Source: JBOHTO01 sp050733695 (GTDB lineage: Bacteria > Gemmatimonadota > Gemmatimonadetes > Gemmatimonadales > Gemmatimonadaceae). From it: 31,147 bases of DNA. The notes below the pieces were generated by a model. The model made no database searches. It was not told the DNA's origin and saw only the letters and a program-made list of their open reading frames with translations. Position 1 is the stretch's first letter. Every line of letters starts with the position of its first letter. This document shows, one piece after another, positions 7,804 to 15,797 of the stretch. The DNA is taken from positions 1 through 31,147 of the forward strand of contig JBOHTO010000022.1 in NCBI GenBank assembly GCA_050733695.1. Reading direction: 5' to 3'. The position numbers were made by a program, and so were the translations under genes.

Positions 7804-7907
7804 TCAACGCGGCGCCGGGCGGTACTCCGCCAGCACGCCCCGGTAAACGATCCGCGCCTCACCGCTCAGCGACGGATAGCACAGCCCGCCGCGGCGACGG
7901 ACTCTGA
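7716..7907 (+). CDS. Doubtful small ORF, 63 residues
   Basis: Supported only by context: a purine-rich site (gtggaga) five bases before the ATG and a possible -10 element (tataag near 7670) upstream. The first ~25 residues, beginning MAAGSIATVTVFPTLNYG, are mildly hydrophobic. The rest is Pro/Arg/Ala-rich and lies antisense to the 3' end of dapF, where it looks like a shadow. No family is recognised. It could be a peptide, a small RNA promoter region, or nothing. Confidence 0.15.
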   Translation: MAAGSIATVTVFPTLNYGLLSRIGLRSAALNAAPGGTPPARPGKRSAPHRSATDSTARRGDGL

Positions 7908-8733
7908 CGCTCAGGGCGCGTCCCGATCGCGCCGTCAACCGAGTCTCAGCACCAGCCATACCCCAGGTCTGGAGCAGGATTGCCGCCGCTACAGCGCCGC
8001 TGCCGCACGCCAGCGTCTCTCCTTCCACCCCGCGCTCGTACGTCCTGATCAGCCACGCCCCGACAGATCGGTCGTCCGAAGCGGACCCTGACGGGACAGC
8101 CGGTGACACGAAGTTGACGTTGGCGCCCCATTTCTGCCCCTCGGCGGCGCCCGGGACGCCGCGAAGATCCGGGTGGCGCCTCAGCTCGGCCCCCCTCCGC
8201 GCAACGTCGACGACCGAAACCGAATCCGATAGCACGACAAGGTGCGGGACGCCGACGAGCGAGAAACCCATGCGGCGCTCGCCGACGGCGAGCGCTATGC
8301 CGACGGAGCCCTCGACCTCACGGACCAACTGAAGGTCGATTTCGGGCGTGCCCGCCAAGAGCCGTCCAGTGATGAGCCCGGAATCGGACTCGAAGGTCAC
8401 CTGCTCTGCCGGCGCCATTCCAAGCTCTACCGCCAGCCGAACGCTGCACAGGGATGCATTGCCGCAGAGTGAGGCCGGCGAACCGTCGCTGTTGAAGTAT
8501 GTCATTCGGTAGGACGCGGTCTCGGACGCACCGAGAAAGACCACGCCGTCGGCTCCGATCCCGTCCCCGCGGGCGCACAACGCCTGAATTGCTCGGGGTT
8601 CGGCGAGTTCTCCGGGCGGATCGTGACGGGTGTCGAACAGCAGGAAGTCGTTGCCCGACCCGGTCATCTTGACGAAGGAGCGCCCAGTCCCCGGCGGCGT
8701 AGGCACCCCTAGAGCCGCCCCGCGATCGACCAC
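7804..8733 (-). CDS. dapF: Diaminopimelate epimerase
   Basis: Converts LL- to meso-diaminopimelate in lysine and peptidoglycan synthesis (EC 5.1.1.7), cytosolic and PLP-independent, using two cysteines. It is 309 residues long. FVKMTGSGNDF (20-30) opens the first half-domain. The first catalytic Cys is C90 in NSDGSPASLCGNASLC. The second is C243 in GVEGETLACGSGAVAAA, following the typical E-R-G (233-235). The first motif departs from the common C-G-N-G-x-R-C by having C-G-N-A-S-L-C, but the catalytic Cys and the second motif are intact. The start at 8733 overlaps the upstream glycosyltransferase by 25 bases, so translation is probably coupled. It is the last gene of the long minus-strand series. 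Confidence 0.93.
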   Translation of the reverse strand: MVDRGAALGVPTPPGTGRSFVKMTGSGNDFLLFDTRHDPPGELAEPRAIQALCARGDGIGADGVVFLGASETASYRMTYFNSDGSPASLCGNASLCSVRLAVELGMAPAEQVTFESDSGLITGRLLAGTPEIDLQLVREVEGSVGIALAVGERRMGFSLVGVPHLVVLSDSVSVVDVARRGAELRRHPDLRGVPGAAEGQKWGANVNFVSPAVPSGSASDDRSVGAWLIRTYERGVEGETLACGSGAVAAAILLQTWGMAGAETRLTARSGRALSVRVRRRGGLCYPSLSGEARIVYRGVLAEYRPAPR

Positions 8734-9431
8734 CAGCGAAGCCGCCAGACCATCCAGATCGCCTCACGCATGATCTGTCGAGACATCTTGCTCTTGCCCT
8801 CGCTCCGATCCGTGAAGACGATCGGAATCTCGACGATGCGGAAGCCGAGCTTCCATGCCCGGAAGCTCATCTCGATCTGGAAGGCGTAGCCATTGGAACG
8901 CACCGTCTCGAGCTGTATGGCCTCCAGGACCTCCTTTCGAAAGCACTTGAAGCCACCGGTGGAATCGAATAACTGGAGGCCAGTTACTACGCGCGCGTAG
9001 ATGTTAGCCGAATAGCTCAGGAGGAGTCGACCCATCGGCCAGTTGACGACCGTCACCTTCCCATCCCGATAGCGCGAGCCGAGCACGAGATCGGCGTTTG
9101 CGATGGCCTTCAGGAACTGCGGGATATGGGCGGGATCATGCGAGAAATCGGCATCCATTTCGAAGATGTAGTCGTATCCGCGCTCGAGCGCCCATTCGAA
9201 CCCGGCGCGGTACGCCTTTCCCAGTCCCGCCTTTGCCGGTCGGTGCAGGCAGTGGATCCGCGGTTCCTTTTCGCGCATCTGGTCGGCAAGCTCGCCAGTG
9301 CCGTCCGGCGAGCTGTCGTCGACCACGAGAACGTCCACGCGTTCGTCCTGCGCGAGGACCAGTGGTACGATTCCGGCGAGATTGGTGATCTCGTTGTAGG
9401 TCGGGATGATGACCAAGGCACGCTCGGCCAC
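8709..9431 (-). CDS. Polyprenol-phosphate mannosyltransferase-like GT2 (DPM1/Ppm1 type)
   Basis: A 240-residue soluble family-2 glycosyltransferase. ALVIIPTYNEITNL opens the nucleotide-sugar domain, VLVVDDSSPDGT (about 34-45) is the first acidic motif, and EMDADFSHDP (about 91-100) holds the metal-binding DAD. The central GSRYRDG and the C-terminal DRSEGKSKMS are typical of dolichol/polyprenol-phosphate mannose synthases, which transfer a sugar from a nucleotide donor to a polyprenyl phosphate on the inner face of the cytoplasmic membrane. No C-terminal membrane helices are present, unlike the second GT2 at 14745-15797. The actual sugar is not determinable. It lies 3 bases from the methyltransferase gene. 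The stop is TAG. Confidence 0.88.
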   Translation of the reverse strand: MAERALVIIPTYNEITNLAGIVPLVLAQDERVDVLVVDDSSPDGTGELADQMREKEPRIHCLHRPAKAGLGKAYRAGFEWALERGYDYIFEMDADFSHDPAHIPQFLKAIANADLVLGSRYRDGKVTVVNWPMGRLLLSYSANIYARVVTGLQLFDSTGGFKCFRKEVLEAIQLETVRSNGYAFQIEMSFRAWKLGFRIVEIPIVFTDRSEGKSKMSRQIMREAIWMVWRLRWWSIAGRL

Positions 9432-9434
9432 CGA

Positions 9435-10049
9435 TCAGCTCTTGACGAAGCGGTAGACGACCGATCGGGCGAGAAGGGCGAACATCGGAATCGGTGGAAC
9501 GAGGTACGTCCCACCGAAGCCTTCGAGCCGAAAGCCGGCCATCGCCCCAAGCTTCGTCATGGTCTGGCGCGTCCAGGCGAAAATGTGCCCCTGCCTATCC
9601 GGTACTCCCAGGACGTTCCAGGCGATCTCCTTGAAGTGGTACGGGTTCGGAACTGAGAGGACGAGCACGCCTTCTGGCGCGAGCACGCGATGCACTTCGC
9701 CCATGGTGGCGAATGGGTTCGGCACATGTTCTAGGACCTCGATGCAGAAGACATTGTCAAACGAGCCGGCCTCGAAGGGGATACCCTCCGAGATGTCCTG
9801 AATCAGGATGTCCGGAGCCGCGAACTCCGGGGTAATGTCGATTCCCTGGTAGCGCGCGCTGGGAGGCAGATAGCGCCGCAACCCTGCGTCTCGGCACCCA
9901 ATGTCCAGGACCGCCGCCCGTGGCCGCACACTCGCGAGCGCGGCCGCCTTGCGGAAGCGCATCTCTTCTTCGCCACGGTGTCGCCAACTCCGCCGAGCGC
10001 TGTAGAAATTTCGCAGTTCGGCTGAGGCGGGCTCGATTCGCTCACTCAT
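9435..10049 (-). CDS. Class I SAM-dependent methyltransferase
   Basis: A 204-residue protein with a Rossmann-type methyltransferase core. The SAM-binding motif I is AAVLDIGCRDAG (about 45-56). The acidic end of strand 2 is YQGIDIT. Motif IV is FDNVFCIEVLEHVPNPF, followed by VLAPEGVLVLSVPNP. This is the Methyltransf_11-type layout. The substrate is unknown. Its place between a polyprenol-sugar synthase and YfhO suggests a glycan or lipid-linked intermediate, which is inference. The ATG at 10049 is the first in the frame; 172 non-coding bases separate it from YfhO, so it may have its own promoter. Confidence 0.85.
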   Translation of the reverse strand: MSERIEPASAELRNFYSARRSWRHRGEEEMRFRKAAALASVRPRAAVLDIGCRDAGLRRYLPPSARYQGIDITPEFAAPDILIQDISEGIPFEAGSFDNVFCIEVLEHVPNPFATMGEVHRVLAPEGVLVLSVPNPYHFKEIAWNVLGVPDRQGHIFAWTRQTMTKLGAMAGFRLEGFGGTYLVPPIPMFALLARSVVYRFVKS

Positions 10050-10093
10050 GCCATTAGCCTCCTCCGGCTTCCCACGGGTTCACCGCGAGGACC

Positions 10094-10116
10094 CGGCGGG
10101 CTCGTGCAGCCCGCTG
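10094..10116 (-). terminator. Hairpin between YfhO and the methyltransferase (possible terminator/attenuator)
   Basis: A perfect 7-bp GC-rich stem, gcgggct / agcccgc (10096-10102 with 10108-10114), encloses a 5-base loop. It is extended by a G-T and a C-G pair. It lies in the 172-base gap downstream of the yfhO-like gene. No T-tract follows on the minus strand, so Rho-independent termination is not established. Confidence 0.35.
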
Positions 10117-10221
10117 CCGCCACCACACCCACGCTCCCTATCATGCACCGCAACATCCCCACCGCAACCCGGCCGGACAAATAAGTTCTCGCGAAACAGC
10201 CGCGGCCTGCTCGGGTGCAGA

Positions 10222-12615
10222 TCATGTGTCGCTCCGCCTCACTTGCCGCCGGTCGAGGATAACCCCGCCAACGATCAGCGCGAGGACGAGCAGTGTGGCC
10301 ACGATCGTGATGGTCCTGCCGGTCCGGTAGAGCTGGCTGGCGAAGTCGAGCGTGATCGACCTGGTTCCTTCCGGGAGAGCCACACCGATCAGCGAGAAGT
10401 CCACACGTCCGATGGGCAGCTCCCTGCCCTCGGAGGTGGCGCTCCACCCCGGATAATAGTTCTCGGAAACCACCAGCGCCGCACCCGGTGGGGACGGGCT
10501 GGAGAGCTCAACGCGGATATCACCCGGCTGGTAGCGCGTGACAGTTGCTTCGATGTCAAGAGGGGGAGGCAGCGAGTCGAGCTGCCGGGACTGTACGGGC
10601 GCTCCCGTGTCGAACAACGCTACCTGGCTCAAGACATCTCCCAGCCGTGGGTCCAGGACCAGAGCGTACGCCTGGTCGTCCGCGACCTTGAGGATCGCCG
10701 GTGTTACCCAGGCAGCAGGGTTGTCACCCGGCATGGAGTAGAGATAGACGGTGGAGCCTGCCGCATTCTCAACGGGGCCGACCAGGAGCTCGGCGCCGGG
10801 AATCGGCGACTCAGCCGAATTGGTGAGGAGGTACCGAACATTCGCGAGGCGCCAGAACGCCGGATTCCCGATGTTCCTGCTCCCCTGCTGCTTGGCGTAG
10901 AGTTCCTGGTAGCGCGCGAGTTCGTTGCCATGATAACCCAGCACGAGCCGGATGCGATGTGACATGAGCGCATCGTAGTTGAGAAACGGATCGTTGACCG
11001 CAGGGCTCGGCGCTGTTTGCAGGGCTAGCACGCGGCCCGGCTCGGGCTGGCTCTTGATGTACTCGATCGTCGGGTCGCTGGCGTAGATCACCGAGGCCGG
11101 GGGGGAGAACATCCAGTAGCGTCTGGCGATGCTCCACAGATCCGCGCCGACGACCGCGATGAGCGCCCAGACCATCACCCGCGCCGACAGCGCGCCGCGC
11201 GTGAATAGCAGCAGCAGTCCGGCAGTGACCGCGACGAAGACGAACGAGCGCCATGCGCCAGCGATGAGCGCGGCTTCGTTGGCTGCAGCAGCATCGTAGC
11301 GCTGGGCGGGCGCGAGTGTCGTCGCCAGATTCGTGAGTGCGCCGGAAGTAGCGAGGAGAGCGATGCCAAGGGCGGCCCCAGTCCACGCGAGCAGATACTG
11401 CGGACCGGCAGCTCTGGCCAGGATGCGTCGCGTGCCGAGTGCAGCGAGCATCGACGTCGCAAAGGCGACTATATAGAGGATCGTGCTCGGCGCGCGGAAG
11501 AACCTGGTCCCCGGCACGACCGCATAGATGATCTGGTAGAAGGGCGTGAACCCGCCGAGCGCCCAGAGCACCGAGACGCCGAGAGTCGCCGTCCAGAACC
11601 AGAGGAAGCTCGTTCGCCCCGCGCGTCCGAAGAAAGCCGCGCCGGCTATCAGGAGAATCGCCGCGCCCAGATACTCGCTGTGGAAGTGTATGCCGTTGCG
11701 ACCCCAGTAGGCATCCAGTATCCCCGAGAACTGCGGGAGATAGGTATTGATCAGCTCTTCGGGTGGCATTGAGAACGATGTTGCCGCTTCATAACCGCGA
11801 AGCCCGCCGGCGCGCGGCGACCAGTCGACATACCGGGTGACCGGCAAGTACTGGATTGCTCCCATCAGGCCACCGAGGAGAACAGCGCCCAGCGCCATCA
11901 CGAGTCGCCGGATGGCAAGGGCTCGAGCGATTCTCGATCCAGTCCCGCCGGCCGCGATGTACACAGCGAAAGCGCCGGCGGCGAGCAACATGTACTGCAG
12001 GAGCTGCGGATGCGGACTCAGCACGGCCAGCCCGATGGCGAGAGCAAGTACTCCCCACGCCCAGCGGCAACCGTCGCGCACTCCCCGGATGAGCATCCAC
12101 AGAACAAGAGGCAGAAGGGCGCTCACGTAGAGCTTTCCATCGTGTCCGGGCCCCGCGTAGGAGGCGATCGGGCCGCTCAGCATGTAGGCGACGCCACCCA
12201 GGACCGAAGGGTGGAATTCGAGCCCGGTGGCGCGGAGGAACCTGTATGTGAACAGTCCAGCCAGGAACGTGTGTATGACAAATGCGAGCGTCATCGCCAC
12301 GTCCGTCGGGATAACGGCGCGTAGCAGGAACGTCGGGTAGAAAATGTCGCCATGCATAGCTGCCACGAACGGCAGGCCGCCGAACAGATACGGGTTCCAG
12401 AGCGGGAAACCGCCTGTCTCTGCCAGCATCGCAGCGCCGTACTCACGGAAGGCATAGCCAGCGATGTATTCGTCGCTATACGGGTTGACGAGGAACTGAC
12501 CGTCGAGCAGCGGATAGGCGAGCGCCAGAACGCACAGCCCATAGATGAGGGCTGCCCAGGCAGTCGTCCGAGGCGGCTCTGGAAGCACCGCCGCGTTGGC
12601 GGTACTATGAGCCAT
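10222..12615 (-). CDS. YfhO-family multi-spanning membrane glycosyltransferase-like protein
   Basis: A 797-residue integral membrane protein with about a dozen hydrophobic helices in residues 20-480 and another near the C-terminus (about 770-790), with a soluble domain between. The conserved YfhO N-terminal loop is visible: NPYSDEYIAGYAFREYG, FPLWNPYLFGGLPFVAAMHG and the GPGHDGKLY segment. YfhO proteins are GT-C-like enzymes; in Firmicutes they act on the outer face of the membrane, moving a sugar from a polyprenyl phosphate to a surface polymer. Here the acceptor is unknown and may be LPS or another glycan. Its ATG overlaps the upstream flippase-like gene by 11 bases. Together with the GT2 at 14745 it suggests a lipid-linked glycosylation module. 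Confidence 0.85.
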   Translation of the reverse strand: MAHSTANAAVLPEPPRTTAWAALIYGLCVLALAYPLLDGQFLVNPYSDEYIAGYAFREYGAAMLAETGGFPLWNPYLFGGLPFVAAMHGDIFYPTFLLRAVIPTDVAMTLAFVIHTFLAGLFTYRFLRATGLEFHPSVLGGVAYMLSGPIASYAGPGHDGKLYVSALLPLVLWMLIRGVRDGCRWAWGVLALAIGLAVLSPHPQLLQYMLLAAGAFAVYIAAGGTGSRIARALAIRRLVMALGAVLLGGLMGAIQYLPVTRYVDWSPRAGGLRGYEAATSFSMPPEELINTYLPQFSGILDAYWGRNGIHFHSEYLGAAILLIAGAAFFGRAGRTSFLWFWTATLGVSVLWALGGFTPFYQIIYAVVPGTRFFRAPSTILYIVAFATSMLAALGTRRILARAAGPQYLLAWTGAALGIALLATSGALTNLATTLAPAQRYDAAAANEAALIAGAWRSFVFVAVTAGLLLLFTRGALSARVMVWALIAVVGADLWSIARRYWMFSPPASVIYASDPTIEYIKSQPEPGRVLALQTAPSPAVNDPFLNYDALMSHRIRLVLGYHGNELARYQELYAKQQGSRNIGNPAFWRLANVRYLLTNSAESPIPGAELLVGPVENAAGSTVYLYSMPGDNPAAWVTPAILKVADDQAYALVLDPRLGDVLSQVALFDTGAPVQSRQLDSLPPPLDIEATVTRYQPGDIRVELSSPSPPGAALVVSENYYPGWSATSEGRELPIGRVDFSLIGVALPEGTRSITLDFASQLYRTGRTITIVATLLVLALIVGGVILDRRQVRRSDT

Positions 12616-13561
12616 CGATCGTCATCTTCATGGAACGGCGGATTGCGGGACGGACGAGCAGGCAGGCACCGGGTGTGACTTCGAGGAGCGTCAGCCAGAG
12701 GCGCGAAACTACCGCGAGGACCGTTGCCTCGGCGAGCGTCGCCACGCCCGCGCTGGTGAGTCCCGCGACCAGAGCTGCTTCTCGCACGACAATTCCACCG
12801 GGCGCGATCAGGACGAGGAACCCGACGAGATACGAAAGAACGAAAACTGAGATGTATGTCGTGCTGGCGCCAGTTGCATTGCCTAACAAGCTCGCCGCGA
12901 GGAGATGGAAGCCGAGTCCGAGCAGGATCCATGCGACTGCTGCCTCCGCGGTTGCGACAGCGAGGGTGCGCGTCGGAAGCGACGGGATCGCGAAGCTGCG
13001 GGCGGTGAGGCGCTCGACAAGATGACCGATGGCCGGAAGCGCCGGCGGAACGAGAAGGATTGCAATGGTCGCGATGGCGACAGCGGCCGCGATCGCACGC
13101 AGTGCCGGCCCCGTGACGCCAGCAGCTCCAAAGGCATTCGGTCCGACGGCGAGCACCACCGCGAGGCCAGTGACGATGCTGATGATGTTCGCGAGTAGCG
13201 CGGATCCGAGCGAAACGGCCGCCGGTACGCCTCTCCGCTGAAGCATTACACCCATCGCACCGAGCTGCCAGAGCCTACCTGGAACGTATCGGCCGAGACT
13301 CGATACGAACCATATCCGGGCCGCAGGGAGCGCCGGTGTGGGGTATCCCCAGGCTGCGAGGATGGTGCGCCAGAGCTGGATCAGCGTCCCGTATGCCAAT
13401 AGCGGTGGTAACAGCGACGCAATCATCACATACCAGGTCGGGTCGATCCGCACCGGGAGCGCACGCATGTCGGCCCACTGGCGTGCGATGGTCCAGCCAG
13501 CAAGCCCCAGCACTGCAATAGCGAGCACGACCTGCGCGACGACGAAGAGTCTACGTCTCAC
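12605..13561 (-). CDS. Flippase-like LPG_synthase_TM (UPF0104) membrane protein
   Basis: About 318 residues with around eight membrane helices, of the lysylphosphatidylglycerol-synthase transmembrane (UPF0104/AglD-like) family. Family marks include RIWFVSSLGRYVPGRLWQLG in the first half and the segment LVGFLVLIAPGGIVVREAAL in the second. Members without the soluble aminoacyl-transfer domain, like this one, are thought to be lipid or lipid-linked-sugar translocases. The GTG at 13561 is chosen: it leaves a basic residue cluster before the first helix and overlaps the GT4 gene by 11 bases. The frame is open to 13741 but only over GT4. The neighbouring YfhO and GT2 make a polyprenyl-phosphate-sugar flippase role plausible but unproven. 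The stop is TAG. Confidence 0.8.
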   Translation of the reverse strand: MRRRLFVVAQVVLAIAVLGLAGWTIARQWADMRALPVRIDPTWYVMIASLLPPLLAYGTLIQLWRTILAAWGYPTPALPAARIWFVSSLGRYVPGRLWQLGAMGVMLQRRGVPAAVSLGSALLANIISIVTGLAVVLAVGPNAFGAAGVTGPALRAIAAAVAIATIAILLVPPALPAIGHLVERLTARSFAIPSLPTRTLAVATAEAAVAWILLGLGFHLLAASLLGNATGASTTYISVFVLSYLVGFLVLIAPGGIVVREAALVAGLTSAGVATLAEATVLAVVSRLWLTLLEVTPGACLLVRPAIRRSMKMTIDGS

Positions 13562-14738
13562 TCGACGAAATCGCGGTCCTGTAGACCTGCGCGTACCTCC
13601 GCGCGGCTGATTCCGGCGCGAATTCGGCCAGGGCGTGCATGCGACCCGCCGCACCGAGCGACGCGGCGCGCTGGGGATCGCACAGGAGATCGCTGAGTGC
13701 GCGGGCGAGCGCGCGTGGATCGGCCGGTGGAACGAGAACACCGGTCATTCCGTCGCGAACTATGTCGGGCAGCCCGCCGGAGTCAGATGCCACCACCGGT
13801 GCTCCGCAGAGCTGTGCCTCCGCTGCCACGAGCCCGAGCCCCTCGTCTATCGACGGTATGACGACGGCGGTCGAGCGCCTATAGAACTCCGGCAGCGCCC
13901 CCTGCCGAACCGCGCCGTGCCACACGACGCGATCGGCGACCGACAACTCCTCAGAAAGTCTCCGCAGCGCGCTCTCACTGGTGGCATCGCCGGAGCCGAC
14001 AACGTCGAGGGTGGCGTTCGTGTTCAGCGAAGGGATTGCGCGCAGGAGGTGCTCGATCCCCTTCTGGCGGTTGAGCCGGCCAACGTACAGCAGGCGGTCA
14101 GGTCGACGTGCGCCGCCGGGTGTAAAGAGCGATGTGTCCACTGGCATCGGTGCGACAGTCGGTGTCGCAACGCCGGATACAATGGAGCCAGCTTCACCCG
14201 CCAGCCACCGCGAAACGGCGGTCACCACGGTGGACGTGCGCAGCACCTGCCGGAACGCCGGCCTGAGAATCGCGGAGTCCCGAGCCAGGCGGACATCGGT
14301 GCCGTGTAGCGTCGTAACGAACGGGACGCCCACGAGGCGGTGCACCCAACTGCCGACCAGACCGCTGGGAAACCACCAATGCGCATGCACGACTGCGGGC
14401 GCGAAGCGGCGTCGGGCCTGAACAGCGTGGGCGAACTCCGCCCCCACGAATCCCACCAAGCTCATCCGCGCGCTCCAGGACTCGCGCACCTGATCGGTCA
14501 TCGTGCCGGTATAGGCGAGTGTCTCATAGCGCCGCGGAGCGTATCGGAAGTGCTCCGTCGGTATCCCCTCGATCGTGTCATGCGATTCGAGGCCAGCAGC
14601 AGCCGGCGAGACCACTTCGACATCGACGCCCTCGCCGCGCAGCGCTACGGCGAGCCGGAGCAGGAAGGAGCCAGGGGCGTCTTCTGCCGAGCGCGGATAG
14701 GAGTGTGTGAGGAAGAGGACGCGCATGGGAGCGGTCAC
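13551..14738 (-). CDS. Family 4 glycosyltransferase
   Basis: A 395-residue GT-B fold enzyme. The N-terminal half begins MRVLFLTHSYPRS and includes VVHAHWWFPSGLVG and TTLHGTDVRLA. The C-terminal GT4 half has LLYVGRLNRQKGIEHLLRAI and the retaining-enzyme E-x7-E signature in DEGLGLVAAEAQLCGAPVVA, followed by SDSGGLPDIVRDG. Such enzymes add a sugar from a nucleotide donor to a growing glycan on the cytoplasmic side; the specific sugar and acceptor cannot be read from sequence. The MTAP start at 14738 lies 6 bases beyond the GT2 stop codon. It overlaps the flippase-like gene at its 3' end. The stop is TAG. Confidence 0.9.
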   Translation of the reverse strand: MTAPMRVLFLTHSYPRSAEDAPGSFLLRLAVALRGEGVDVEVVSPAAAGLESHDTIEGIPTEHFRYAPRRYETLAYTGTMTDQVRESWSARMSLVGFVGAEFAHAVQARRRFAPAVVHAHWWFPSGLVGSWVHRLVGVPFVTTLHGTDVRLARDSAILRPAFRQVLRTSTVVTAVSRWLAGEAGSIVSGVATPTVAPMPVDTSLFTPGGARRPDRLLYVGRLNRQKGIEHLLRAIPSLNTNATLDVVGSGDATSESALRRLSEELSVADRVVWHGAVRQGALPEFYRRSTAVVIPSIDEGLGLVAAEAQLCGAPVVASDSGGLPDIVRDGMTGVLVPPADPRALARALSDLLCDPQRAASLGAAGRMHALAEFAPESAARRYAQVYRTAISSSET

Positions 14739-14744
14739 CTAGTG

Positions 14745-15797
14745 CTAACGCTCAATCGGTACCTGCATCTCATCCAACTGCCGCCTCACCTCCCGCAACT
14801 CCGCCCTCTGTCCCGCGATCATCTCGCCGAGCAGCCCGCCCACGAGAAACACGCTCCCCACCACCACGCTCGTCTCGATGAGATTGAGCAACGGGCGGAA
14901 TCCGACGCCCGCGAATACACGTATGCCGATAGCGACGAGACCGGTGATTATCCCGATCGCGAACAGCGCGGCTCCCATCAGTCCGAACAGGAGCAGCGGC
15001 TTCCGCCCGAACTGCAGCTCGAACCACACCGACAGCATGTCCAGAACGCCGATCGGTATCCGGCCGATGCCGAACTTCGATCGGCCCGCGTGGCGCGGGT
15101 GCAGCGGGATCGGGATCTCCGTGACCGAAAACCCCTCGGCGGCAGCGATCACGATCATGTACCGATGCCAGTCCGGGCGGACCGGCTGAACTTCCATGAT
15201 CTCCCGTCGATACGCCTTCACGGAGTTGAGATCGCGCACCGGAACGTCGAACAGCGCGCGGCTGAGCCAGTTGTAGACGCGGGACACGAACGCACGGTCG
15301 TACCTGCCGAGCTTGAGACCGGTTGCCATATCGTACTCGCCCGAGATCACGGGCTCGACGAGCGTCGGGATGTCCTCGGGCCGGAACTGCAGATCGGCTG
15401 GATAGAAGACGAGCACGGAGCCGCGCGCACTCAGGTAGCCGGTGCGCAGTGCGTCCGCGATGCCACGCCGTACCCTGTGCCGCACCACGCGGAGGAACGG
15501 ATACTCCGCGCACAGTCGCTCCAGCACGGACCATGTGTCGTCGGTGGAACCGTCATCGATCACGATGACTTCGTAGCTTGCCGATGAGCCGCGGAACGCT
15601 TCGGCGGCCAGCTCCATGAACAGGGGAAGATTCTCGGCCTCGTCATTTGCGGGGACGAGAACGCTCACATCCACGCCATCGGCGTCGCTCGCCAGCGACC
15701 GCGCGGCCCCCTTTCGCCCGACGGGAGCCGGCCGCGGCTGAGCCGAGCGCGAGGATGGCATTGCGGGCGGGTTGGAGGGCGTGAGGCCCACGGTCAT
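14745..15797 (-). CDS. Membrane-bound GT2 (GtrB/CsbB-like polyprenyl-phosphate glycosyltransferase)
   Basis: 350 residues. A Pro/Ser/Arg-rich N-terminus (1-40) precedes a family-2 domain with VSVLVPANDEAENL, VIVIDDGSTDDT (DDG at 81-83) and FYPADLQFRPED in the metal-binding position. DLNSVKAYRRE and HAGRSKFG follow. Two membrane helices (about 268-290 and 305-325) and a short basic coiled tail (330-350) complete it. This is the layout of GtrB/CsbB-type enzymes that load a sugar onto polyprenyl phosphate. With the flippase-like protein and YfhO downstream it could form a three-part glycosylation system. The ATG overlaps the rpoN stop codon (ATGA). The first ~12 residues could be dropped if the second ATG is used. 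The stop is TAG. Confidence 0.87.
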   Translation of the reverse strand: MTVGLTPSNPPAMPSSRSAQPRPAPVGRKGAARSLASDADGVDVSVLVPANDEAENLPLFMELAAEAFRGSSASYEVIVIDDGSTDDTWSVLERLCAEYPFLRVVRHRVRRGIADALRTGYLSARGSVLVFYPADLQFRPEDIPTLVEPVISGEYDMATGLKLGRYDRAFVSRVYNWLSRALFDVPVRDLNSVKAYRREIMEVQPVRPDWHRYMIVIAAAEGFSVTEIPIPLHPRHAGRSKFGIGRIPIGVLDMLSVWFELQFGRKPLLLFGLMGAALFAIGIITGLVAIGIRVFAGVGFRPLLNLIETSVVVGSVFLVGGLLGEMIAGQRAELREVRRQLDEMQVPIER

